A stretch of DNA of 17,035 nucleotides. It comes from an uncultured Oscillospiraceae bacterium. GTDB lineage: Bacteria > Bacillota > Clostridia > Oscillospirales > Oscillospiraceae. This document shows positions 7,601 through 14,254 of this stretch, in pieces. Where the stretch lies: the NCBI GenBank assembly GCA_947631805.1, contig CANRNA010000012.1, forward strand, positions 1 through 17,035, in the 5' to 3' direction. Position 1 is the first letter of the stretch. Every line of letters begins with the position of its first letter. The position numbers and the translations under genes were made by a program. Below the pieces are notes generated by a model. That model made no database searches. It was not told where the DNA came from and worked only from the letters and a program-made list of their open reading frames with translations.

Positions 7601-8634
7601 GGCATGCCAGGGTCCACAAAGGTCTGGAACCGCTCCCCTGCCGTGCCGCCGTGGAACACCACCGCGCCTATCTCCGTGATCCGGTCGTGCCGGTCGGAAA
7701 GGCCGGTGGTCTCGATGTCAAAGGCCACATAGTCCCCGTCCACCGCGCCGTCCCCCTGGCCCCAGACAGCGGCGCTCTCATCCAGGTCGTTGACATAATA
7801 TCCTTCCATGCCATAGATGACCTTGATATCCTTGGCCGCCTTGGAGGCCGCGGGGAACGCCTGGGCCACCCCGTGGTCGGTGATGGCCACGGCGCTCATG
7901 CCCCAGGCGGCGGCCCGCTTCACGGCGGCGGCCGGGTCCGTCAGGGCGTCCATGGAGGACATCTGGGTGTGCAGGTGCAGCTCCACCCGCTTCACCGGGG
8001 CGCTGTCCGCCCGGATGGCCGGGGCCTGGGCCAGCTGGATATGCCGGGGCTCCAGCTCCGGCTCCTTGCTGTAGTTGTTGAATTTCATGGCGCCGGACAC
8101 GGTCAGATACATCCCCGGAGCGATCTTGTCCACGATGGACTGGTCCTCCTCCTTGGGGATGTACTTGGACACCCGGACGCTGCCGGTGCCGTCGGTCATG
8201 TCGAACTGGAGCACCGACGCCCCCAGCCGCTGGATGGGGCGGCTCTCGGCGGCGAACACCCGGCCGGATACCACCAGGGTCTTCTGCTCCGGGGAGGCGT
8301 CCTTCATGGGGATGGGCTTGCCCTTGACGGCCTTGCCCAGCAGCACCTTGCCGGTGGGGGCCTCTCCGGCCTTTTTCGGCGCGGGGGCCGCCTCCTGCTG
8401 GGGCCACTGTGCCTCCACGGTCACGCTCTGCAGACCGAAATCCCCGGCGATGGCCCACTCCATGGCGGATATCTCCGCCGGGGCGGGCATGGCGGGAAAG
8501 AGGACCTGGACGGTCATGGCCGTCCGCTCCCGATTCACCGTGGCGCTCTGCACGAACGCCTGGCGCAGGTCGCCGTAGGTCCTCTCCACCCCCTCGCAGC
8601 AGGGGAACATCTCTAAAAGCGCGATCTTTTCCAC
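4657..8634 (-). CDS. polC: DNA polymerase III alpha subunit, PolC type
   Basis: Main replicative DNA polymerase of low-GC-type Gram-positives, with built-in proofreading. Positions are for the 1325-residue form. There is an N-terminal domain; an OB fold (about 120-200); a PHP domain split by the exonuclease (ELHLHTQM at 218-225, ITDHG at 251-255, resuming near 615-635); a DEDDh exonuclease (DIETTG 306-311, HNAEFD 386-391, HHRASDD 443-449); and a zinc-binding cysteine set (CPGC 793-796, CPRC 818-821). The palm has PDIDLNFSG (846-854) and LKLDELGHD (969-977), giving catalytic Asp847, Asp849 and Asp972. The C-terminus is QMTLFDL, a beta-clamp binding motif. I prefer the GTG at 8634 because GGAG (8644-8647) lies nine bases upstream; a TTG at 8649 would add five residues and has no ribosome site. 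It is about 110 residues shorter than B. subtilis PolC (1437), mostly in the N-terminal domain. Confidence 0.97.
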   Translation of the reverse strand: MEKIALLEMFPCCEGVERTYGDLRQAFVQSATVNRERTAMTVQVLFPAMPAPAEISAMEWAIAGDFGLQSVTVEAQWPQQEAAPAPKKAGEAPTGKVLLGKAVKGKPIPMKDASPEQKTLVVSGRVFAAESRPIQRLGASVLQFDMTDGTGSVRVSKYIPKEEDQSIVDKIAPGMYLTVSGAMKFNNYSKEPELEPRHIQLAQAPAIRADSAPVKRVELHLHTQMSSMDALTDPAAAVKRAAAWGMSAVAITDHGVAQAFPAASKAAKDIKVIYGMEGYYVNDLDESAAVWGQGDGAVDGDYVAFDIETTGLSDRHDRITEIGAVVFHGGTAGERFQTFVDPGMPIPPDIQRLTGITDRDVFGAPSEGEAIGAFLDFVGDRPLCAHNAEFDIGFITAGAERLGRPFEPLYIDTLALSQALLPDMRKFKLDMVADRLGLPAFNHHRASDDALVCGRLLEKFIPMLREQGAERLGQVNELCLRLRRQSGRHPRTRHISLLVKNRKGLKNLYELISKSHLEHFRKQPIIPKSLLMAHREGLLVGSACEAGELFQAVVRHRSHREALRIASFYDYLEIMPVSNNAFMLDAGMARSVEELQDFNRQVIAIGDELGKPVCATGDVHFLDPEDEIYRHILLNMKNFSDADKELPLYFRTTDEMLREFAYLGEERAYQVVVANTNLVADMVEGQVALLPELRLYPPVIENSAGQLKDLVYGKLRELYGDSPEKIITDRVEMEMNTILGRHFDVIYMSAQKLVADSNAHGYLVGSRGSVGSSLVAYLAGITEVNSLPAHYLCPGCYHTDFESGKGYGCGADMPDKMCPRCGREMRKEGFDIPFATFLGIKGDKVPDIDLNFSGEYQANAHAYTKTLFGEDHVFKAGTVGTIAEKTAYGYVKRYAEEHGLTYNQAEMNRLALGLVGVKRTTGQHPGGLVIIPQDMDVTDFCPVQHPADDADTGVITTHLEYHFMEDYLLKLDELGHDNPTMINMLERLTGTDAKTIRLDDGPTMSLFSSPKALGVPEDDPIIGQTGSLGIPEFGTGFTRQMLVDTKPDKFDMLVRLSGYSHGTGVWLGNAQDLIRSGISVSQTIGCRDDIMLYLMQQGIDANTAFKAMENVRKKNKQLTEEQEEAMRSHGVPQWYIDSCHKIEYLFPKAHAVAYVLMAFRIAWYKVHKPLAFYSALFYRRSQKDGFDAEMMVGGVNKVRAKIREINGNPNATAKEQDLLTTLEMVYEFYMRGFDFAPIDLYQSDAFRFDLVGDKCLRVPFVAVSGLGEAAALDLARAREGGRTFVSIEDVAAVCPKVSSAHIEVLKKLGAFGALPETSQMTLFDL

Positions 8635-8693
8635 TGGTATGTACTCCAAAGAATAGTGCCGAAGACTATGTGTTCAGATGTTTTTGACAATCT

Positions 8694-9746
8694 CTATGTA
8701 TTCTCGATAAGCTCCATCAGTCCGTCCAGGAGCTCCTCCTCCGGGACCCTGGTGCGCACCACCTGTCCCTTGACGAAAAGGCTGCCGAAGCCCTTGCCTC
8801 CGGCTATGCCGAAGTCTGCCTCCCGGGCCTCTCCCGGGCCGTTCACCTCGCAGCCCATCACCGCCACGGTGATGTCCCGAGGAAGGCCGGAGACCCGCTC
8901 CTCCACCCGTTTGGCCAGGGAGATGAGGTCGATGCGCGTCCGGCCGCAGGTGGGACAGGACACGAACCGCACCCCGCCCTTTCGCAGGCCGCAGGCCCGC
9001 AATATGGCCAGCCCCGCTTTTACCTCCTCCGCCGGGTCGGCGGTGAGGCTCACCCGGATGGTGTCCCCGATGCCCTCCATGAGCAGAGCGCCGATGCCCA
9101 CAGCGGAGTTGACAAGCCCCCCGTAGCTGGTGCCCGCCTCGGTGACGCCCACATGCAGAGGGCAGTCGAACCGCTCCGCCGCCAGCCGGTAGGCGGCCAC
9201 GGCGGTGGGCACGTCCGACGCCTTCACCGACAGGGCGATGTCCTCAAAATGGGCCCGGCGCAGGGCGGCTATCTCCCCGGCGGCGCTCTCCACCAGCGCC
9301 TCCGCCGTGGGGCCCCCGTACCGCTCCAGCAGCCGCTTTTCCAGAGACCCCGTGTTCACCCCGATGCGGATAGGGACGTGCCGGGCCCGGCAGGCGGCGG
9401 CCACCGCCTCCACCCGCTCCGGCGCCCCTATGTTCCCCGGATTGATGCGCACCGCGTCCACCCCGGCCTCCGCCGCCCCTATCGCCAGCCGATGGTCGAA
9501 GTGGATGTCCGCCACCACGGGCATGGGGGCCTGGGCCATGATGTCCCGCAAAGCCCGGACAGCCGCCTCGTCCGGCACGGCCACCCGGATGATGTCGCAC
9601 CCGGCGGCCCGCAGACGGCGCATCTGCTCTAAGGTGGCCTGGGCGTCGCGGGTATCCGTGTTGCACATGGACTGCACCGTCACCGGCGCGCCGCCCCCCA
9701 TGGGGACGGAGCCCACGTATATCCTTTTCGTCTCGTCTCTTTTCAT
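8694..9746 (-). CDS. ispG: 4-hydroxy-3-methylbut-2-en-1-yl diphosphate synthase
   Basis: IspG (GcpE) is the [4Fe-4S] enzyme that converts methylerythritol cyclodiphosphate to hydroxymethylbutenyl diphosphate in the MEP isoprenoid pathway. The 350-residue protein has the N-terminal TIM-barrel motifs (VTVQSMCNTDTRD 22-34, VADIHFDHRLA 78-88, VRINPGNIG 99-107) and the C-terminal cluster ligands Cys264, Cys267 (SCPTCGRT) and Cys299, with the catalytic Glu306 in CEVNGPGE. The compact two-domain length is the usual bacterial form that takes electrons from flavodoxin or ferredoxin. The ATG lies two bases beyond the stop of rseP, with AGG and GAG just upstream, so translation is probably coupled. With dxr four kilobases or less upstream, two MEP-pathway steps share this transcript. 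Confidence 0.97.
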   Translation of the reverse strand: MKRDETKRIYVGSVPMGGGAPVTVQSMCNTDTRDAQATLEQMRRLRAAGCDIIRVAVPDEAAVRALRDIMAQAPMPVVADIHFDHRLAIGAAEAGVDAVRINPGNIGAPERVEAVAAACRARHVPIRIGVNTGSLEKRLLERYGGPTAEALVESAAGEIAALRRAHFEDIALSVKASDVPTAVAAYRLAAERFDCPLHVGVTEAGTSYGGLVNSAVGIGALLMEGIGDTIRVSLTADPAEEVKAGLAILRACGLRKGGVRFVSCPTCGRTRIDLISLAKRVEERVSGLPRDITVAVMGCEVNGPGEAREADFGIAGGKGFGSLFVKGQVVRTRVPEEELLDGLMELIENT

Positions 9747-9748
9747 CT

Positions 9749-10828
9749 CTACCTGGCTATGATCCTCACCACGTCGTTGTACATCACATATACCATCAGC
9801 CCCAGCAGCAGCACCAGCCCCGCCGTGTTCACGAACCCCTCGTACTTGGGGTCTATCCGCCGCCGGAACAGCCGTTCCAGCAGCCAGGTCACCAGCAGGA
9901 AGAACACCCGCCCCCCGTCCAGCGCTGGCAGGGGCAGCAGGTTCATCACCGCCAGGTTCACCGCGATGAAAGCGCTCAGGTAGGCGATGTTGAGCAGCCC
10001 GTCGTACACCGACGGCGACTCGGTGCCCACCTCGGCGATCATGTCCACGATGCCCACCACGCCGGTCATCTGCCTGACGCCCGCCGCGCCGGTGATGAGG
10101 TCCGTCAGCCCCAGGCGCACCATGCGCACGAAGTCCAGCGCGCAGTACCAGGCGTATTTCAGCTTGGCCCAGAGGCCCGTCTCCAGGTTTTCAAAGTAAA
10201 ACCCGTAGCGCGTCACCGTCTCGCCGGTGTCCGGGTCCACATACTCCCGGGGGGTCATGTGGTAATTTTCCAGGTGCACCTTCTCCCCGTTTCGGATGAG
10301 CACGATGTCCATGTACTCGCTGCCGCCCCTGGCCATATACACCGACACGTCGCTGGCGAGATAGGTCCTCTCCCCGTTGACCCTGTAAAAGGTGTCCCCC
10401 GCCTGGATGCCGTACTCCCCCTCATAGGGGCAGCCGTCCATGAATCGGGTGACGGTGGGGGGCGAAAAGGCGCTGAGCTGGCTGTAGCAGACCAGTATCA
10501 GCCCCAGCCCCAGCAGGAAGTTCATGAACGCCCCCGCCACCAGTATGACAAGCTTTTTCCCCACCGGGGCGTTGGAGAAGGCCGCCGGGTCCGGGGAGTC
10601 ACCGTCCTCCCCCTCCATGGCGCAGAACCCGCCCACAGGCAGGCACCGCAGACTGATCTGGGTCCCGCTGGCGGTGGTCTTGTGCCAGAAGGCCGGGCCC
10701 ATGCCCAGGGAGAACTCCAGCACCTTCACCCCGCACAGCCGGGCCGCCAGAAAGTGGCCCAGCTCGTGGATGGCGATGAGGACGCCGAATATGAAGATGG
10801 CCAAGAGGATATACAGGAATGTTGCCAT
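9749..10828 (-). CDS. rseP: RIP metalloprotease RseP (site-2 protease)
   Basis: Membrane-embedded zinc protease (peptidase family M50B) that cuts transmembrane substrates such as anti-sigma factors and signal-peptide remnants. In the 359 residues, the first membrane helix carries HELGH (21-25), two zinc ligands plus the catalytic Glu22. A second helix (about 93-115) follows, then a PDZ-like domain (about 125-190). The third zinc ligand lies in NLLPLPALDGGR (296-307), and a final helix is at about 334-352. The ATG has a purine-rich AAGGAAGG-type site just upstream. It sits between dxr and ispG, the standard place in this cluster. No anti-sigma substrate gene is nearby, so the target in this organism is open. 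Confidence 0.96.
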   Translation of the reverse strand: MATFLYILLAIFIFGVLIAIHELGHFLAARLCGVKVLEFSLGMGPAFWHKTTASGTQISLRCLPVGGFCAMEGEDGDSPDPAAFSNAPVGKKLVILVAGAFMNFLLGLGLILVCYSQLSAFSPPTVTRFMDGCPYEGEYGIQAGDTFYRVNGERTYLASDVSVYMARGGSEYMDIVLIRNGEKVHLENYHMTPREYVDPDTGETVTRYGFYFENLETGLWAKLKYAWYCALDFVRMVRLGLTDLITGAAGVRQMTGVVGIVDMIAEVGTESPSVYDGLLNIAYLSAFIAVNLAVMNLLPLPALDGGRVFFLLVTWLLERLFRRRIDPKYEGFVNTAGLVLLLGLMVYVMYNDVVRIIAR

Positions 10829-10881
10829 ATCGTTTCCTTCCTATGCTCTGCTGGAAACAGTGTATGAAGCCCGCGGGCGGA

Positions 10882-12015
10882 TTATCGTTCCTCCGCCGCC
10901 AGCCTTGCCTGGGCGTCCGCCTGGAGGATGTCGTCCAGGGTGGGGTCCGCTATACGGGGGGCGCGCTCCACTGCCGCCGCCACCCGGTCGTAGATATCAT
11001 TATACCCTATCCGCCCCTGCAAAAACAGGGCCACCGCCCTCTCGTTGGCGGCGCTCATCACCGCCGGGGCCACGCCGCCCCGCCGGGCGCAGTCCATGGC
11101 CAGGGCCAGGCACGGGGTCTTCTCCAGGTCCGGGGCCTGGAAGGTCATGTCCCTCATGCTCCAGAAGTCCAGCCGCCGGTAGGGCGACGGGGCCCGCTCC
11201 GGCCAGGTCATGGCGTACTGGATGGGCAGGCCCATGTCCGGCACAGCCAGCTGGGCCAGAACAGTCCCGTCGGTAAGCTCCACCATGGAGTGGATGACGC
11301 TCTGGGGGTGGACCACCACCTGGATATCGTCCGGGCCCACGGCGAAAAGGTGCATGGCCTCGATGAATTCCAGCCCCTTGTTCATCATGGTGGCGCTGTC
11401 CACGGATATCTTCGCCCCCATGCTCCAGTTGGGGTGCTTCACCGCCTGCTGCGGGGTCACGGAGGCGGTCTGCTCCCTGGTCCAGCCCCGGAAGGGTCCC
11501 CCCGAGCCGGTGAGCAGTATCTTTTTCAGCTGGTCCCGCCGCCCCTCCAGGCACTGGAAAATGGCGGAGTGCTCCGAGTCCACGGGGATGATCTCCGCCC
11601 CGGTCCGGGCCGCCGCGGCCATCACCAGTGCCCCGGCGCACACCAGTGTCTCCTTGTTGGCCAGGCATATCCGCTTTTTCAGCTCGATGGCGTCCAGGGT
11701 GGGCCGCAGGCCCACGGCGCCGGACACCGCCGTCACCACGCCCTCGCAGTCCGCCGCGGCCGCCCGCCGCAGGCCGGACAGTCCCTCGCCTATCTCCACA
11801 TCCATGTCCGCCACGGCCACGCGCAGCGCGGCGGCGGCCTTTTCGTCATACATGGCCGCGAAGGAGGGCCGGAACCGCCTGATCTGCTCCTCCATGAGCT
11901 CTACGCTCCGCTGGGCGGTCAGGGCCTCCACCCGCAGCCCCAGCCGGGCGGCCGCCTCCAGGCTCTGCCGCCCGATGGACCCGGTGGAGCCCAAAACGGA
12001 AATCGACTTTATCAT
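10882..12015 (-). CDS. dxr: 1-deoxy-D-xylulose 5-phosphate reductoisomerase
   Basis: Second enzyme of the MEP isoprenoid pathway, making methylerythritol phosphate from deoxyxylulose phosphate with NADPH. At 377 residues it has normal length. It has the dinucleotide motif VLGSTGSIG (7-15), LANKETLV (118-125), the metal-binding VDSEHSA (145-151), the flexible-loop region LTGSGGPFRGW (168-178) and HPNWSMGAKISVDSATMMNKG (194-214, key residues Ser205 and Asn212 to Glu216). These are the active-site segments of the fosmidomycin-target enzyme. ATG start with a GAGAG purine stretch directly upstream. uppS ends 26 bases before it; in most Firmicutes cdsA lies between these two genes, but there is no room for it here. 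Confidence 0.97.
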   Translation of the reverse strand: MIKSISVLGSTGSIGRQSLEAAARLGLRVEALTAQRSVELMEEQIRRFRPSFAAMYDEKAAAALRVAVADMDVEIGEGLSGLRRAAAADCEGVVTAVSGAVGLRPTLDAIELKKRICLANKETLVCAGALVMAAAARTGAEIIPVDSEHSAIFQCLEGRRDQLKKILLTGSGGPFRGWTREQTASVTPQQAVKHPNWSMGAKISVDSATMMNKGLEFIEAMHLFAVGPDDIQVVVHPQSVIHSMVELTDGTVLAQLAVPDMGLPIQYAMTWPERAPSPYRRLDFWSMRDMTFQAPDLEKTPCLALAMDCARRGGVAPAVMSAANERAVALFLQGRIGYNDIYDRVAAAVERAPRIADPTLDDILQADAQARLAAEER

Positions 12016-12041
12016 CTCTCTATGCCTTGCCTTTTCATCAA

Positions 12042-12764
12042 CTATTGCACGTCGCCGAAGCGCCTGTTTCTCTCCCGGAAGGCGGCGATGGCCTTGTCGA
12101 ACTCCTTCTCGTCGAAGTCAGGCCACAGCACGTCGGAAAAATACATCTCCGTGTAGGCCAGCTCCCACAGCAGGAAGTTGGAGATGCGCTTTTCCCCGCC
12201 GGGGCGGATGAGCAGGTCCGGGTCCGGGATATGCCCGCCCCACATATAGCCGCCGAAGACGTCCTCCGTCAGCTCCGGGCAGCCCGCCGCCGCCCACCTT
12301 TTCGCCGCCCGGACGATCTCGTCCCGGCCGCCGTAGTTCAGGCAGATATTCACCTGCCCGCCGGTATACCCGGCGGACTTTTCCATGCACGCGGCGCACA
12401 TCTGCCGCAGCTTTGGGCTGAAGGGCGTCAGGTCCCCGAAGATACATATCCGTATCTGCTCCTTGTCCATGTCCCGCAGGGCCTGGCGCAGATACTTCTC
12501 CAGCAGGGCCATGATGCCCTCCACCTCCTCCCGGGGACGCTTCCAGTTCTCCGTGGAGAAGGCGTAGACCGTCAGGTATTCCACGCCCAGCTTCTGGCAG
12601 TACCTGGCCGCCCGGCGGAAGCTGTCCGCCCCGGCGGAGTGACCGGCGGTGCGGGGCATGCCCCGCATTTTGGCCCACCGACCGTTGCCGTCCATGATAA
12701 CGGCGATATGGCGGGGGAGCCCCGTGGGCCCTCCCGCCAGCTCGGCTCGCTTATCGGCGCTCAT
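12042..12764 (-). CDS. uppS: Isoprenyl (undecaprenyl) diphosphate synthase
   Basis: Cis-prenyltransferase that lengthens farnesyl diphosphate with isopentenyl units to undecaprenyl diphosphate, the lipid carrier for peptidoglycan and other wall polymers. The 240-residue protein shows HIAVIMDGNGRWA (19-31) with catalytic Asp25, GHSAG (41-45), YAFSTENWKRP (67-77) and the C-terminal RPGGEKRISNFLLWELAYTE (187-206). RPGGE replaces the textbook RTSGE; it keeps the functional Arg and Glu and seems to be a tolerated variant. The ATG overlaps the frr stop in an ATGA, so the two are translationally coupled. Its substrate depends on the MEP enzymes encoded in the same transcript. Product chain length is inferred from the family. 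Confidence 0.96.
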   Translation of the reverse strand: MSADKRAELAGGPTGLPRHIAVIMDGNGRWAKMRGMPRTAGHSAGADSFRRAARYCQKLGVEYLTVYAFSTENWKRPREEVEGIMALLEKYLRQALRDMDKEQIRICIFGDLTPFSPKLRQMCAACMEKSAGYTGGQVNICLNYGGRDEIVRAAKRWAAAGCPELTEDVFGGYMWGGHIPDPDLLIRPGGEKRISNFLLWELAYTEMYFSDVLWPDFDEKEFDKAIAAFRERNRRFGDVQ

Positions 12765-13312
12765 ATCGCAAACAGCTCTTTTTCCTTGGTCTCGGTGAGC
12801 TTGTCGATGTCCTTGATGTTGTCGTCGGTCATCTTTTGCAGCTCTTTTTCCAGGTCCTTCTGGTCATCCTCGGTGATGTCCCCGCTCTTCTGCTGCTTTT
12901 TGATCTTGTCCATGGCGTCCCGGCGGATGTTGCGCACGGCCACCTTGGCCTCCTCGCCGTACTTGCGCACCTGCTTGGCCAGGTCCTTGCGCCGCTCCTC
13001 GGTCAGCTGGGGGAAGGCCAGACGGATGACCCGGCCGTCGTTCTGGGGGTTGATGCCCAGCTCGGAGGCCTGGATGGCCTTTTCAATGCCCTTGAGCACG
13101 GAGTTGTCCCAGGGGGTGATCACCAGGGTGCGGGGGTCTGGCACGGAGACGGCCGCCACCTGGTTGATGGGGGTGAGGGAACCGTAATAATCCACGGTGA
13201 TGCCGTTCAGGACGGCGGCGTTGGCACGCCCGGCCCGCACGGAATCGAACTGCCCGGACAGGAAGTCCTTGGCTTTTTTCATCTTCTCTTCAAATTCCTT
13301 GAGCTCCGACAT
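12761..13312 (-). CDS. frr: Ribosome recycling factor
   Basis: Ribosome recycling factor, which with EF-G splits the post-termination ribosome. The 183-residue length is near the family norm of 185. Family segments are SVRAGRANAAVLNGITVDYYG (24-44, conserved Arg and Gly residues), INQVAAVSVPDPRTLVITPWD (49-69) and the C-terminal charged helices with VRNIRRDAMDKIKK. The start is clear: AAAGGAGG lies close upstream of the ATG. The end overlaps uppS by four bases. A 68-base gap separates it from pyrH; that gap holds only a weak 5-bp hairpin (13354-13367). Confidence 0.97.
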   Translation of the reverse strand: MSELKEFEEKMKKAKDFLSGQFDSVRAGRANAAVLNGITVDYYGSLTPINQVAAVSVPDPRTLVITPWDNSVLKGIEKAIQASELGINPQNDGRVIRLAFPQLTEERRKDLAKQVRKYGEEAKVAVRNIRRDAMDKIKKQQKSGDITEDDQKDLEKELQKMTDDNIKDIDKLTETKEKELFAI

Positions 13313-13380
13313 GGTCAGGTCCTCCTTTTGTGTTGTGTTCAGATTATTTCAAACCGGGCTCTCCCGGCGGGTAATGCCTT

Positions 13381-14094
13381 TTATTCCACGATGGTCCCTA
13401 TCTTCTCCCCCATGACCGCCCGGACGATGTTCTCCGGCGGGTCCAGGGCGAATATCAGGGTGGGGATGGCGTTGTCCCGCAGAAGGCTGGTGGCGGTGGA
13501 GTCGATGACCTTCAGGTCCTTCGCCAGTATCTCCCCGTAGCCGATGCGGTCCAGGCGCACCGCCGTGGGGTCCTTCCTCGGGTCGGCGGTGTACACCCCG
13601 TCGATGTTTTTGGCCATGAGCAGGGCGTCCGCCCCTATCTCGGCGGCCTTCAGGGCCGCGGCGGAGTCCGTGCTGAAATAGGGGTTGCCGCTGCCGGCGG
13701 CAAACAGGACCACCCGCCCCTTTTCCAGGTGGTGCATGGCCCGGCCGTAGGAATAGCTCTCCGCCACACGGGGCATATCCAGCATGGTCATCACCCGGGC
13801 GGGGACGCCCTGCTGCTCCAGCACCTCCCCCATGGCCAGGCTGTTCATCACCGTGGCCAGCATGCCCATCTGGTCGGCCCGGGAGCGCTCCATTTTGCCG
13901 CCCCCGTCCTTGGCCCCCCGCCAGTAGTTGCCGCCGCCGGTGACCAGGCCGATCTGCACGCCCCTGTCCACGCATGTCTTCACCGCCCGGGCCACCTGGC
14001 CCATCACGCCGAAATCCAGCCCCCGGCCGCTCTCGCCGCCCAGTGCCTCGCCGCTGAGCTTCAAAAGCACCCGGCGGTACGCCGTCTTTTCCAT
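13381..14094 (-). CDS. pyrH: UMP kinase (bacterial hexameric type)
   Basis: Phosphorylates UMP to UDP for RNA, DNA and wall precursor synthesis; bacterial enzyme of the amino-acid-kinase fold, unlike eukaryotic UMP/CMP kinases. At 237 residues it has the normal length. Visible motifs are VLLKLSGEAL (9-18), GGGNYWRG (53-60), the UMP-binding GMLATVMN stretch (about 77-84), GSGNPYFSTDSAAALKA, and KNIDGVYTADPRKDP. The ATG at 14094 is chosen over an upstream in-frame TTG (14142) because the extra residues do not resemble the family and 14142 lies upstream of the predicted promoter start. GAGAGGGG lies about ten bases upstream. It is the first gene of the cluster; rpsB and tsf, frequent upstream neighbours, are absent, replaced by divergent spoIIGA. 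Confidence 0.96.
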   Translation of the reverse strand: MEKTAYRRVLLKLSGEALGGESGRGLDFGVMGQVARAVKTCVDRGVQIGLVTGGGNYWRGAKDGGGKMERSRADQMGMLATVMNSLAMGEVLEQQGVPARVMTMLDMPRVAESYSYGRAMHHLEKGRVVLFAAGSGNPYFSTDSAAALKAAEIGADALLMAKNIDGVYTADPRKDPTAVRLDRIGYGEILAKDLKVIDSTATSLLRDNAIPTLIFALDPPENIVRAVMGEKIGTIVE

Positions 14095-14128
14095 AACAGG
14101 ACAAGCCCCTCTCGTCTCATTTTGTTCC

Positions 14129-14157
14129 AGTATACGGCGCAAAGGTTACATTTTCAA
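14129..14157 (-). promoter_or_regulatory. Proximal pyrH promoter
   Basis: On the minus strand TTGAAA (14157-14152) is followed after exactly 17 bases by TATACT (14134-14129), close to the sigma-A consensus. The start site would be near 14122, giving a leader of about 28 bases with a GAGAGGGG ribosome site before the pyrH ATG. Confidence 0.75.
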
Positions 14158-14190
14158 CCACATCCCCGCAGCCTTTTCGCCCAGCTTTAA

Positions 14191-14219
14191 ATTTTACCAC
14201 AACCGGCCGCCGATTTCAA
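14191..14219 (-). promoter_or_regulatory. Distal pyrH promoter with extended -10
   Basis: On the minus strand TTGAAA (14219-14214), a 17-base spacer and TAAAAT (14196-14191), the latter preceded by TGG, which fits an extended -10. This would make a second, longer leader in front of pyrH. Its -35 overlaps the candidate -35 of spoIIGA on the other strand. Confidence 0.6.
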
Positions 14220-14248
14220 CCGGCTTCGCGCCCCCGCCGGGCTACAAT
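14215..14248 (+). promoter_or_regulatory. Possible spoIIGA promoter, wide spacer
   Basis: TACAAT (14243-14248) is a good -10. The only -35-like hexamer upstream is TTCAAC (14215-14220), at 22 bases. The B. subtilis spoIIG promoter is known for a 22-base spacer and Spo0A activation, so the resemblance is suggestive. Spo0A-box matches are weak: TTCGCCC at 14176-14182 and TTCGCGC at 14225-14231. The predicted start falls on or beside the ATG at 14255. Confidence 0.4.
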
Positions 14249-14254
14249 CGTCCC

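Noticed and set aside
4732..8616. Long plus-strand open frames opposite polC (544 and 624 codons)
   Set aside because: They are antisense to all PolC motifs, rich in His, Gly and Pro from shadow reading of GC-rich codons, and resemble no family.
8650..8693. Internal promoter between ispG and polC (minus-strand TTGTCA, 16 bases, TAGTCT)
   Set aside because: The -10 matches poorly, so I do not count it despite the more AT-rich gap.
13354..13367. CCGGG-CTCT-CCCGG hairpin between pyrH and frr as a terminator
   Set aside because: The stem is only five pairs and just three T follow on the minus strand. At most it is a weak attenuator.
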